Assembly (NCBI RefSeq): GCF_014764365.1
Contig: NZ_CP061718.1
Span: forward strand, 124,001-188,000
Source of the DNA: Roseococcus microcysteis
Lineage (GTDB): Bacteria; Pseudomonadota; Alphaproteobacteria; Acetobacterales; Acetobacteraceae
Reading direction: 5' to 3'
DNA length: 64,000 nucleotides
Shown here: positions 17,966 to 27,024 of the stretch, in pieces
Layout: the number at the start of each line of letters is the position of its first letter
Position numbering within the stretch: position 1 is the stretch's first letter
The notes under the pieces: model-generated
The model's database searches: none
The model's input: only the letters and a program-made list of their open reading frames with translations
Told to the model about the DNA's origin: nothing
Made by a program: the position numbers and the translations under genes

Positions 17966-19203
17966 GCGGCGGTGGCGGTCAGCAGCAGATGGGGGCCGTG
18001 GCGGGCGGCCTCGCCCGGGGTCCAGCCAGCTTCGTTGAGCAGGCGGCGCAGCGCGGCCGCGCCCATGATCCACCAGAACGGTTCATGGATCCCGGCGGCG
18101 CGGGCGGCCTCCGGCGTCATGCCGGCGGGCAGGAGGCGAAGCTGCGGCAGGTCGAGCCACCTCTCGGCCAGATGCGCGTGCAGCGCGGCGGAGGTCGCCG
18201 CGTCCAGCCGCGCCGCATGCCAGAGGCTCTCCGCCTCGAAGCCGGGCGCGGCGCCGGGCGGCGGCACCAGGCAACTCAGCAGCAGCGCGCGCGCCCCGCT
18301 GCCGCGCAGCTGCGCGAGCCGATGGCCGGGGTCCTCCGCGGCGGCGAGGTTGCCGGGGTCCACCACCAGGTCCAGCGGGCCCAGGCGCGCGGCGAGGTCC
18401 GGCGCGTCCCACTTGCCGCGCAGCCACCACAGCCAGGGCGGGTCAATGGCGCCTTCGATCTGGGCGGTGGTGCCGACGCGCGCGCGGGCGAGGAGCGCTT
18501 CGGCCACCGCCTCCAGCCCCAGCGCGGTGCCGGCCGCGCGCAATTGCCCATCCGCGTCGTCGGGGCGCAGGGCGGAATAGGCCCGCGCGCTGGCCGCGCC
18601 ATGGCTGAGCGCGTGCAGCACCAGGGTGGCCACGGCCGAGGGCGCATCGCCCGCCACCAGCACATGCCGCCCGGCGGCGTTGCCGGCCAGCGCCATGGCG
18701 AGGGGCGAGGGCGCGGGGGGCGGGGCAGGGGGTGGCGGGGCGGCCACCGGCGCGACGGGCATGGGCGGCAGCGGTCGCGCGGCCAGCGCCGCCAGCCAGC
18801 GCGTGACCCGCGCCCGGTTCACCCCCATGTCCGACCAGCCCAGCAGGCTGTGCGAATAGAGGTGGAGGGTGGCCCCCGCCTCGGCGGGCCGCACCTCGGC
18901 ATGGATCAGGTCCGGGAAGTTCGCCATGGCCGAGCGCTGCACCCATTGCGCCCGCAGCCCCCCGCCCGGCATGTCGCGGCGTGTGGTGCGGGGCTCGGCC
19001 GCCGCCACCTCCAGCAGGGCGTCGAACAGGGCCTCGGGCGGGGTGGTGTAGGGCGGCGTGGTGAGCTGCGCCCAGGCGTGCCCCGCCGGCGCGGCGAGAC
19101 AGGCATTGGGCGAGCGCGGCGGCACCAGCGTCTCGAAATCCAGCGGCTGGGCCGGGGGCAACCCGGCCTCGCCCCGGCCGAGCCAGGCGCGCAGCAGGCT
19201 CAT
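17962..19203 (-). CDS. DUF1499 domain fused to a methyltransferase-like domain
   Basis: A 413-residue two-part protein. Residues about 25-155 match DUF1499: RSPNACLAAP, MANFPDLIHAEV, LYSHSLLGWSDMGVNRARVTRWLAAL. A proline/alanine-rich linker (about 160-180) follows. The C-terminal half has the rhythm of a class I SAM methyltransferase (RHVLVAGDAPSA, LDLVVDPGNLAA with ALLLSCLVPP) and ends with FWWIMGAAALRRLLNEAGW, a pattern of glycan-associated methyltransferases, but the glycine-rich SAM loop is poorly kept. DUF1499 has no settled function. It overlaps DUF3253 upstream and the glycosyltransferase downstream by four bases each. The methyltransferase reading is an inference from fold-like pattern only. 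Confidence 0.7.
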   Translation of the reverse strand: MSLLRAWLGRGEAGLPPAQPLDFETLVPPRSPNACLAAPAGHAWAQLTTPPYTTPPEALFDALLEVAAAEPRTTRRDMPGGGLRAQWVQRSAMANFPDLIHAEVRPAEAGATLHLYSHSLLGWSDMGVNRARVTRWLAALAARPLPPMPVAPVAAPPPPAPPPAPSPLAMALAGNAAGRHVLVAGDAPSAVATLVLHALSHGAASARAYSALRPDDADGQLRAAGTALGLEAVAEALLARARVGTTAQIEGAIDPPWLWWLRGKWDAPDLAARLGPLDLVVDPGNLAAAEDPGHRLAQLRGSGARALLLSCLVPPPGAAPGFEAESLWHAARLDAATSAALHAHLAERWLDLPQLRLLPAGMTPEAARAAGIHEPFWWIMGAAALRRLLNEAGWTPGEAARHGPHLLLTATAA

Positions 19204-19457
19204 CCGCGCGTCCTGAGGCGGATGACGCCGTGCATGGCCTCGGGCGGCACGGGCTTGCCCTTGCGCAGGATGTCCACCGCGCCCTCGGCCGACAGCACGG
19301 CGGCCACGCCGCGCACCGCGGTCATGTGGCGGCGCCAATCCTCGGGGTCGAGGGCGCGGGCCACCTCGGAGGGGCAGATGGATTTCTCCGGCCCGCGCTC
19401 GGCGGTCTGGCGCAGGATTTCGGCGCGGATGGCCTCAGGGGTCAGGGCACCAGCCAT
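19200..19457 (-). CDS. DUF3253 small protein
   Basis: An 85-residue protein recognisable as DUF3253: AIRAEILRQTAERGPEKSICPSEVAR followed by WRRHMTAVRGVAAVL, then DILRKGKPV and a basic tail. The family has a winged-helix-like pattern and unknown function. The ATG at 19457 is chosen because the extended frame upstream only shadows the next gene. It overlaps the PNPOx-like gene by 16 bases and the DUF1499 gene by four, so it is translationally coupled in the operon. Confidence 0.8.
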   Translation of the reverse strand: MAGALTPEAIRAEILRQTAERGPEKSICPSEVARALDPEDWRRHMTAVRGVAAVLSAEGAVDILRKGKPVPPEAMHGVIRLRTRG

Positions 19458-20029
19458 GTGGCCTCCTCCTGGCCGGCGGCGTCCCAGGTGAACAGCGCGC
19501 GGCGGTGGCCCGCGGCGGCGAGCCAGAGCCACTCCATCCGCGCGAAGACGAGGCGCAGCGCCATGAAATGCGCCCGGCCCTCGCCCACCTCGGTGGGCGC
19601 GGGGGGCGGCTCCGCCACGGGCGTGCCGGGGGCCCGGGCGATGCCGTAGCAGAGGCGGCTGAAGGGGCGGCTTGCCTCCCAGGCGGCATCGGCCAGCGCG
19701 TCGTCCTGGTGCAGCGTGGCCTGGCCTTCCAGCCGGATCTGCACCTGGTGGCCGGGGTCATAGAGGTGCAGGCAGGCGCGCGGGTCGCGCAGCAGTTCGG
19801 CCCGCTTGCCGCTGCGCGCGTCGCTGTGCAGGCGCAGGCTGCGGGTCGCGGCGTCGAAGCCGCGCAACACGAGGGTGCGGGCGCGCGGCGCGCCGTCCAG
19901 GCCGATGGTGGCCAGCGTGGGCGTGTGGAAGGGGCTGCGCCGGTCCGCCACGCCGCGGGAGAGCAGGGCGAAGGCCTCGGCGCGGGTGGCGGCGAGGTCA
20001 TCGGCGAAGGCGGGGCGCGGGCGGCTCAC
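19442..20029 (-). CDS. Pyridoxamine 5'-phosphate oxidase-like flavoprotein
   Basis: A 195-residue split-barrel protein of the PNPOx family that likely binds FMN. Seen are the substrate/FMN-binding strand LATIGLDGAPRARTLVLRGFD, the LRLHSDARSGKRAELLRDPRACLHLYDPGHQVQIRLEG core with conserved basic residues in separate strands, and a C-terminal FARMEWLWLAAAGHRRALF segment typical of the alr4036/DUF2470-like PNPOx group rather than of PdxH. Classical PdxH activity is therefore doubtful. The GTG at 20029 overlaps the upstream flavoenzyme stop (GTGA), favouring this start over longer frames. It shares a transcript with renalase-like, DUF3253, DUF1499 and glycosyltransferase genes. Confidence 0.82.
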   Translation of the reverse strand: MSRPRPAFADDLAATRAEAFALLSRGVADRRSPFHTPTLATIGLDGAPRARTLVLRGFDAATRSLRLHSDARSGKRAELLRDPRACLHLYDPGHQVQIRLEGQATLHQDDALADAAWEASRPFSRLCYGIARAPGTPVAEPPPAPTEVGEGRAHFMALRLVFARMEWLWLAAAGHRRALFTWDAAGQEEATWLVP

Positions 20030-20925
20030 GCGGCCATGACCTTGCGGGCGAGTGCCGCGCCGCTGTCGAAGGCGGCCTCGGCCCGGCCGGCGAGGCAGCC
20101 ATCCGAGGCATAGCCCAGCGCGCCATCCCACAGGCAGGGCGCGCCCAGCGGCGATTGCAGCAGGGCGTAGCGCCAGCGATGCGCCTGGGCGAAGAGCGGC
20201 GCCTCGGTCGTCAGGGCGGCCAGCAAGGGCGGGATGACCTGTTCCGGCGCCTCCTCCAGATGCGCGGCGGAGAAGGCGGTGCCGGCCTGGATCACCCAGT
20301 TCTCCTGGCGGGCGTCGCGTCCGGGCTTGCTGCTGTCGCGCGCCGCCCAGCCGATGATGCCGCGGTGGCGCAGCGTGTCGGGCAGGGGCAGGCGCGTGGC
20401 GAAGCCGGCCAGCACCGTCCAGCAGGGGGCGTAGCGGATGACGGCCAGGCTCTGCGCCAGGCGCGGCGCATGCGGGGCCAGCAGCGGGATGGCCTGGGGC
20501 GCGGGGGTGGTGACGAGTACGGCGGCGAAGGGGCCTTCCGCGCCGGCGGCATGGTCCAGGAACCAGCCCTCTTCCTCGTGCCGCAGGGCGCGGATTTCGC
20601 AGCCGGTGGCGACGTCGAGCCCGCCCGCCATGGCCCGGCCGAGCGCGGACATGCCCGGCGCCGGCACGCGGCGCAACGAATCGGGCCAGGGCCGCGCCTG
20701 GATCTCTTCGAGCAGGGCGGCGAAGCCCGGGCCCTCGGCGCGGACATATTGCGCGCCATGGTCGAAGCTGTGGGTGGCCCCCTCATGGGTGACGCGGCGG
20801 GTGGCCAGCCGCCCGCCCACGCCGCGCCCCTTGTCGAAGAGGCGCACCGGGCGCCCCGCGGCGACGAGGAGGCGGGCGGCGGTCAGCCCGGCGAGGCCCG
20901 CTCCGATGATGGCGATGGGCAGCAT
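20026..20925 (-). CDS. Renalase-like NAD(P)/FAD-dependent oxidoreductase
   Basis: A 299-residue flavoprotein of the amine-oxidase/renalase group. The N-terminus gives the dinucleotide-binding motif IIGAGLAGLTAARLL, then the RLFDKGRGVGGRLATRR motif that is characteristic of bacterial renalase-like proteins, and FDHGAQYV. The C-terminus has the closing ALGYASDGCLAGRAEAAFDSG FAD-contact region. Bacterial renalases oxidise aberrant 2- or 6-dihydro-NAD(P) isomers, so a metabolite-repair role is plausible. It is the first gene of the five-gene minus-strand operon, with four-base overlap to the PNPOx-like gene. Confidence 0.85.
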   Translation of the reverse strand: MLPIAIIGAGLAGLTAARLLVAAGRPVRLFDKGRGVGGRLATRRVTHEGATHSFDHGAQYVRAEGPGFAALLEEIQARPWPDSLRRVPAPGMSALGRAMAGGLDVATGCEIRALRHEEEGWFLDHAAGAEGPFAAVLVTTPAPQAIPLLAPHAPRLAQSLAVIRYAPCWTVLAGFATRLPLPDTLRHRGIIGWAARDSSKPGRDARQENWVIQAGTAFSAAHLEEAPEQVIPPLLAALTTEAPLFAQAHRWRYALLQSPLGAPCLWDGALGYASDGCLAGRAEAAFDSGAALARKVMAA

Positions 20926-20970
20926 CCTGGCATCAATGCCAGCTTGGGAGGCCGGCGCAAGGGTGATGTG

Positions 20971-22149
20971 TCAGGCGGTCCAGGGGGGAAAGGGGTCGGG
21001 CAGGTCGCGGGCGCGCTTCATCTCGCTGGGCGTGCAGAGGGTGGCGTCGAATTGCCGGCGCAGCGCGGCCTCGTCCATGCCGATGCCGATGAGGACGATC
21101 TCCTGCCGCCGGTCGCCGAAAGGCTCCTCCCAGAGGCGTTCGATCAGGGCGCGCCAGCCCGCATCCTCGGGCCAGCGGCCGGGGGGCACCGCCGCCCACC
21201 AGTGGCCCGCGCCCTGGTGGCGGCCCACGCGGCCGGCCAATTGCCATTCGCCCACCCAGGCATTGCGCGTGGCGAGCCAGAAGAAGCCCTTGGCGCGGAC
21301 CACGCCGGGCAAATCGCCCTCGATCAGCGCCTTGAAGCGGGCGGGATGGACGGGGCGGCGGGCGCGCCAGACGAAGTTGGTGATGCCGAATTCCTCGCTC
21401 TCGGGCAGGTGGCCGCCGAGCAGCGCCTGCTGCCAGCCCGCCGCCTCCTGCGCCGCGGCGAAGTCGAAGCGGCCCGTGCCGAGCACCTTGGCGAGCGGCA
21501 CGCGGCCATGGGCGGTGGAGAGGATTTCCGCGCGCGGGTTGAAGGTGGCGAGCAGGCCGGCCAGGCGGCCCAATTCCTCCGGCGTCACCAGATCGGCCTT
21601 GTTGACCAGGATGACGTCGGCGAACTCCACCTGCTCCACCAGCAGGTCCACGAGCTGGCGGGTGTCCGCTTCGCCCGCCGTCTCGCCGCGCTGGGCCAGG
21701 GTGTCGGCGCTGGAATAATCCTCCAGGAAGGCGCGCGCATCCACGACGGTGACCATGGTGTCGAGGCGCGCGACATCGCCCAGGCGGAAGCCCGCCTCGG
21801 TCGTGAAGTCGAAGGTGGCGGCGACGGGCATGGGTTCGCTGACGCCGGTGCTCTCGATGACCAGCGCGTCGAAGCGGTCCTCTGCGGCGAGCTTCGCCAC
21901 CTCCTGCATCAGGTCCTCACGGAGGGTGCAGCAGATGCAGCCGTTCGACATCTCGACCAGCCTCTCCTCGGTGCGGGAGAGGTGGCCCTGCCGACCCACC
22001 AGCGCGCCGTCAATGTTCACCTCGCTCATGTCGTTCACGATGACGGCGACGCGCTGCCCCTCGCGGTTGGCGAGAATGTGGTTCAGCAGCGTGGTCTTGC
22101 CCGCGCCCAGGAAGCCCGAGAGCACGGTGACGGGAAGGGGCCGGGCCAT
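20971..22149 (-). CDS. COG0523 (CobW/ZigA-type) metal-chaperone GTPase
   Basis: A 392-residue G3E-family GTPase. Walker A is [13 protein letters not shown], the nearly invariant metal-binding CxCC is in [13 protein letters not shown], Walker B lies near [10 protein letters not shown] and the guanine-specificity motif is NKAD. The C-terminal CobW_C domain includes the [11 protein letters not shown] and FFWLATR segments. COG0523 proteins insert or traffic metals, most often zinc. The gene starts with a one-base overlap of the DUF1826 stop and lies behind a Zur-like palindrome, which argues for a zinc-limitation role similar to ZigA/ZagA rather than cobalamin synthesis. It ends with [20 protein letters not shown], a conserved tail. 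Confidence 0.9.
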   Translation of the reverse strand: MARPLPVTVLSGFLGAGKTTLLNHILANREGQRVAVIVNDMSEVNIDGALVGRQGHLSRTEERLVEMSNGCICCTLREDLMQEVAKLAAEDRFDALVIESTGVSEPMPVAATFDFTTEAGFRLGDVARLDTMVTVVDARAFLEDYSSADTLAQRGETAGEADTRQLVDLLVEQVEFADVILVNKADLVTPEELGRLAGLLATFNPRAEILSTAHGRVPLAKVLGTGRFDFAAAQEAAGWQQALLGGHLPESEEFGITNFVWRARRPVHPARFKALIEGDLPGVVRAKGFFWLATRNAWVGEWQLAGRVGRHQGAGHWWAAVPPGRWPEDAGWRALIERLWEEPFGDRRQEIVLIGIGMDEAALRRQFDATLCTPSEMKRARDLPDPFPPWTA

Positions 22150-22766
22150 CAGCAGCACCCCGCCTCGTCAATGCAGAGCACGAGGCGCCGGCGCCGCGCC
22201 TCGGGCAGATGCGAGATCGGCGGCGAGCGGTGCAGCACATGCCCGCCCGGCCGCGCCCGGCCGCGGAAGAGGGCCACGGCGCCGAGCGGCACCTCATGCG
22301 GCACGGAATCCTGGTCCGCCATGGTCCATTGCGTGCCCGGCCCGGCATAGGTGACGAGCAGGCGCAGCCCCACCGCATCCACATGGAATTTCCGGCAGGC
22401 ATCGCCCGTCACGCCGTCGAAGCGCAGGCGCACATGTTCGCTGCGGGTCAGGGCCGCGAACATGTGCGCGAGCCGCAGCGCATCGGCCAGCAGGTTGAGT
22501 GGCGCGGGGCCGGGCAGGGCGGCCGCCGCCGCGTCCAGCGCGTCATCCGGCGTGCCCTCGCCCATGGCGCGGAAGGGGCCGGCGGAGGCGAGGGGGGCCA
22601 CCTCGCGCTTCCAGCCTTCCGGCATGTCCCGCAACCACAGCGCCAGGCCCACATCCTGGTGCAGGGCCGTGAGCAGCACGGTCTCCACCGTGGAGATCAC
22701 GGCGCGGGGCGGGGGTTCGGCCACCGGGGTGGCGGGCGGGGCGAAGGCTTCGCAGAGGAAGGGCAT
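22149..22766 (-). CDS. DUF1826 family protein
   Basis: A 205-residue protein matching DUF1826, a family recurrently found beside COG0523 GTPases in proteobacteria. Recognisable features are [36 protein letters not shown], the [11 protein letters not shown] stretch and a C-terminal segment with HRSPPISHL and paired Cys (EAGCC). The KFHVD and HRSPP histidines resemble the spacing of a jelly-roll oxygenase, but that is only a suggestion. The ATG at 22766 sits two bases from a Zur-like palindrome and has no Shine-Dalgarno, so the transcript may be leaderless or nearly so. It forms a two-gene operon with the GTPase. Confidence 0.85.
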   Translation of the reverse strand: MPFLCEAFAPPATPVAEPPPRAVISTVETVLLTALHQDVGLALWLRDMPEGWKREVAPLASAGPFRAMGEGTPDDALDAAAAALPGPAPLNLLADALRLAHMFAALTRSEHVRLRFDGVTGDACRKFHVDAVGLRLLVTYAGPGTQWTMADQDSVPHEVPLGAVALFRGRARPGGHVLHRSPPISHLPEARRRRLVLCIDEAGCC

Positions 22767-22768
22767 GG

Positions 22769-24144
<1,376 letters not shown>

Positions 24145-24151
24145 CCTGCGC

Positions 24152-24174
24152 GGCGGGCGATGCGCCCGCCTTTT
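24152..24174 (+). terminator. Rho-independent terminator of eno
   Basis: GGCGGGCG and CGCCCGCC form a perfect 8-bp stem around an ATG loop, followed by TTTT. It starts eight bases after the enolase stop codon. Confidence 0.85.
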
Positions 24175-24212
24175 CCCTTGCGAAACCATCGCTTTGATGG
24201 TGTGTTGCGGCG

Positions 24213-24232
24213 GGCGGTCCGGGGGGACCGCC
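24213..24232 (+). promoter_or_regulatory. Hairpin in the ftsB leader
   Basis: GGCGGTCC and GGACCGCC form a perfect 8-bp stem around GGGG, 20 bases upstream of the ftsB ATG. With no T-run after it, it is more likely a leader structure than a terminator. It overlaps the region where the ribosome would bind, so a translational effect is possible. Confidence 0.4.
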
Positions 24233-24251
24233 GGTCGTGGGGGACTATCGC

Positions 24252-24566
24252 ATGTTGGCGTGGCTGGGCCGTCTGGCGCGGGGGTTGATCGCGCCCGTGC
24301 TTTTCTTCGGGGCCTCGGCCTTCTTCATCTGGCACGCCCAGCAGGGTGAGGAGCGGCATGTCGAGCGGCTGCAGGACCTGGCCCAGGCGCGTGTCGGGCT
24401 GAACATCGCCACCGCCGAGCGTGAGGCCATGGAACGCCGCGTGAACGCCGTGCGCGGCAGCGAGATGGACCGTGACCAGGTGGAGGAGCGCGCCCGCGCC
24501 CTGCTGAACCTGAGCCGCCCGGGCGAGATCATCCTTCCCTACGCGCCGGGCGAACGCCTCTACTGA
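24252..24566 (+). CDS. ftsB: Septum formation initiator family protein (FtsB/DivIC)
   Basis: A 104-residue single-pass membrane protein with one N-terminal transmembrane helix (about residues 11-30, LIAPVLFFGASAFFIWHA) and then a periplasmic coiled coil rich in Glu, Arg and Ala up to about residue 75. This is the FtsB/DivIC pattern: these proteins bind FtsL and FtsQ to start septal peptidoglycan synthesis. Its location right after eno and upstream of pdhA is the conserved alphaproteobacterial arrangement. An in-frame GTG at 24237 would add five residues; the ATG is preferred. Confidence 0.85.
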   Translation: MLAWLGRLARGLIAPVLFFGASAFFIWHAQQGEERHVERLQDLAQARVGLNIATAEREAMERRVNAVRGSEMDRDQVEERARALLNLSRPGEIILPYAPGERLY

Positions 24567-24567
24567 A

Positions 24568-25602
24568 TCAGATCGCGGGCGGGTCCAGCGGCCCGCGCTC
24601 ACCCACCCAGCGCCAGCCGCCGGTGGCGCCGCGCATCCGCTTCACCATGTCCTGCGCGGCCCAGAAACCGCGGATCACGCGCTTGTCGAGGCCGGTGGCG
24701 GACAGCACGTCCCCCCCCGTCCAGGGCTTGAACGGGTTGCCCCGCGCATAGGCCCAGATGCTGACGCGCCGCGTGGGCCTGTCCGCGATGCCACGGCGGT
24801 GGAAGCCGCTGGTGTCGGCGATGACCAGCGTGTTGGGCGCGACCGCCAGCTTGCGCGGGGCGGGATAGCCGAGGCGCGGCAGCGCCGCCTCCTCGATGCG
24901 GAGCGAGCCTTCGCGCGTGCTGCGGTCCGCGGCCCGCGCCGCGCCGATGGAAACCTGCCGCTCCCACGCCAGGTGCCGCCGGTTGGGGCGGTGCGAGCCG
25001 GGGACGTAGGTGAAGCCCGCCTCGCCCTCCGCCACCTCGTCCAGGAACAGCCAGGACTTCACGGTGGGGTGGAAGGTGTCGGTGTGGAAGTCCGACTGGA
25101 TGTCGGGCGGGGCCTCGCGCACATGGCTGAACACCGTCTGCACGAAGAGGAAGGGCGATTGCCGGAAGGAGCCCACGAAGTCGTGCAGGGCACGGTAGGG
25201 CGCGAAGCCGAGTGCGGCGCGCGTGGCCGGCAGGTGGGCGAGCGAGGCGGCGTCCAGCGGGATGAGGCGCGTCAGCGTGTAGCCATCCAGGTATTCGCGC
25301 GCGGGCAGGCGGGCGGCGAAGAGTTCGTCGCGCATGGCGGCGAAATCCTGGGCGGGGAGGAAGTCGGGCTTGGCGAGGAAGCCCGTCTCCAGCAGGGCGC
25401 GCTGGTCTTCCGCCTCCACCCCTTCTGCCAGCGCCGCGCGCCGGCGTTCGCCCAGGCGCTGCGCCAGGTTGCGGCGCGCGATGTGCAGCCCGGCGCGGTT
25501 CAGCCTGGCGCTGCCGATCAGCGGGTTCTTCTCGAAGGATTTCGCGCCGGTGGCGAGCGCCATGGCATGGAGCGGAAGCAGCGGCCAATGATGCCAGGCC
25601 AT
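24568..25602 (-). CDS. Phytanoyl-CoA dioxygenase-like Fe(II)/2OG oxygenase
   Basis: A 344-residue protein of the double-stranded beta-helix oxygenase family. The iron-binding facial triad is visible as the HTD of SDFHTDTFHPTVKSWLFLDEV and a distal His in DTSGFHRRGIADRP, with a 2-oxoglutarate-binding Arg in the following RRVSIW strand. FTYVPGSHRPNRRH is a further hallmark of PhyH-like members. It would hydroxylate a small molecule or lipid using O2 and 2-oxoglutarate; the substrate is unknown. It stops two bases from the convergent ftsB gene and is transcribed after the MFS gene, ten bases upstream, so the two probably form an operon. Confidence 0.82.
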   Translation of the reverse strand: MAWHHWPLLPLHAMALATGAKSFEKNPLIGSARLNRAGLHIARRNLAQRLGERRRAALAEGVEAEDQRALLETGFLAKPDFLPAQDFAAMRDELFAARLPAREYLDGYTLTRLIPLDAASLAHLPATRAALGFAPYRALHDFVGSFRQSPFLFVQTVFSHVREAPPDIQSDFHTDTFHPTVKSWLFLDEVAEGEAGFTYVPGSHRPNRRHLAWERQVSIGAARAADRSTREGSLRIEEAALPRLGYPAPRKLAVAPNTLVIADTSGFHRRGIADRPTRRVSIWAYARGNPFKPWTGGDVLSATGLDKRVIRGFWAAQDMVKRMRGATGGWRWVGERGPLDPPAI

Positions 25603-25611
25603 GGGGGTCCC

Positions 25612-26835
25612 TCATCTGCCCTGGGCGGAATGTGCGGCAGGCGCCGCGGCCGCGCAATCCGTGGGGAAGGCGCTGAGGCCGCGCAGGGGCGCGCGCAGCA
25701 CCAGCAGCACCGAGAGGGCGAAGCCCAGCAGGGCCAGCAACAGCCCCGCCTCCGCCCCGTCGCGCGCCGCGAGCGCGCCGCCGGCCAGCGCCCCCAGCGG
25801 CCGCACGCCGAACACCGCCACCTGCATCACCGCCCCCACCCGGCCCAATAGCGCGGAGGGTGTCACCGCTTGGCGCAGCGTGGTCTGCGTGACCTGCCAG
25901 AGCATGGGCCCGAACCCCACCAGCCATTGCGAGAGCGCGAGGCGCGGGAAGGCCGGCAGCAGCCCCGCCCAGAGCAGCAGCACGGCCCCCAGCGTCAGCG
26001 CCGGCCCCAGCGCCAGCACCTGGCCGGGCGGCAGCACGCGCAGCACATGGGGCGCGGCCACGGCGCCCATCATCAGCCCCGCGCCGTAGAAGCCCAGCGC
26101 CAGCCCCGTCTCGGCCGGGGTGAGGCCGAGCGGCCCCAGCGCCAGCGGCACCAGCACCGCCAGCAGGGCGAAGAAGGCGAAGTTCCAGGCGATGGCGCAG
26201 AGGGCGAGGCCGCGCAGATGCGCCTCGCGCCAGGTGAAGCGGGCGCCCTCCAGGATGGCGTCGCGCAGCGGGATGCGCGGGGCGGGCGGCGGCTCGGCCG
26301 GAAGCCGGCCCAGGGCCAGGGCGCCCAGCGCGGCGAAGGTGGCGGCCAGGGGCAAAGCGAGGCCCGGCCAGCCCATCTGCGCGCAAAGCCCGGCCAGCGG
26401 CGCGGCCACCAGCGTCGCGACCCCGCGCGCGAGTTCGATGGCCGCATTGGCGCGGGGCCGGCCCTCGGGCGCGACATAGCCCGGCAGCAGGGCGGCCACG
26501 GCCAGGATGCCCACCACCACCGCCCCGCTGCCCAGGAAGGCGGCGAAGGCCAGCGTCGCCGGGTGGTGCCGCAGCGCCCAGGCCAGCAGGAAGCCGAGTG
26601 CGGCGGCCCAGAGTGCGGCCCGCAGCGCCCGCACCCGCCCCGCGCGGTCCAGCCAGGCGCCGGCGGGCAGCGAGACCAGCAGCCAGGCCGCACCCTGCGC
26701 CGCCACCAGCGCCCCCGTCATGCCGGGGCCCCCGCCGAGGTGCAGCGTGGCCAGGAGCGGCAGCGCCGCCAGCGCCGCCTGGTCGGCGCCGTGCAGGGCG
26801 AAGGTGGCGAGGGCGAGGCGGCGTTCGGGTGTCAT
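25612..26835 (-). CDS. MFS transporter
   Basis: A 407-residue membrane protein with about twelve hydrophobic segments and the major-facilitator loop after helix 2 (AGAWLDRAGRVRALR, the variant of G-x-L-x-D-R-x-G-R-R). It most resembles the MFS_3/enterobactin-exporter-like group: alanine- and leucine-rich helices, a central cytoplasmic loop (LPAEPPPAPRIPLRDAI) near residue 190, and a TPSALLGRVGAV motif between helices 10 and 11. The likely role is export of a small molecule. It is the first gene of a pair with a 2OG oxygenase and is divergent from pdhA across an AT-rich gap. Confidence 0.87.
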   Translation of the reverse strand: MTPERRLALATFALHGADQAALAALPLLATLHLGGGPGMTGALVAAQGAAWLLVSLPAGAWLDRAGRVRALRAALWAAALGFLLAWALRHHPATLAFAAFLGSGAVVVGILAVAALLPGYVAPEGRPRANAAIELARGVATLVAAPLAGLCAQMGWPGLALPLAATFAALGALALGRLPAEPPPAPRIPLRDAILEGARFTWREAHLRGLALCAIAWNFAFFALLAVLVPLALGPLGLTPAETGLALGFYGAGLMMGAVAAPHVLRVLPPGQVLALGPALTLGAVLLLWAGLLPAFPRLALSQWLVGFGPMLWQVTQTTLRQAVTPSALLGRVGAVMQVAVFGVRPLGALAGGALAARDGAEAGLLLALLGFALSVLLVLRAPLRGLSAFPTDCAAAAPAAHSAQGR

Positions 26836-27024
26836 GCGGCGCTTGTGGCGGGGCCGCGCGGATCATCGCCATCCGGATGGTGCGTTGGTGCGATGCAACA
26901 TGTTAACCAATATCGAGTTAAAATACATAAATCGCTGATTTTCTGCCGGTTTGCGGCGAATGGTCCTCCTTGCAACGACGTCTTGCCGCCCTTAATGATG
27001 GGGCAGTTCGACAGGGAGAACGCC
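26836..27024. promoter_or_regulatory. AT-rich divergent promoter region, MFS gene / pdhA
   Basis: This 189-base gap holds one of the most AT-rich patches of the window (about 26900-26945), with an inverted pair TTAAC (26903-26907) and GTTAA (26917-26921). It must carry the promoters of the pdh operon and of the MFS/oxygenase pair. No clear -35/-10 pair was assigned. A Shine-Dalgarno AGGGAG precedes the pdhA ATG. Confidence 0.5.
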
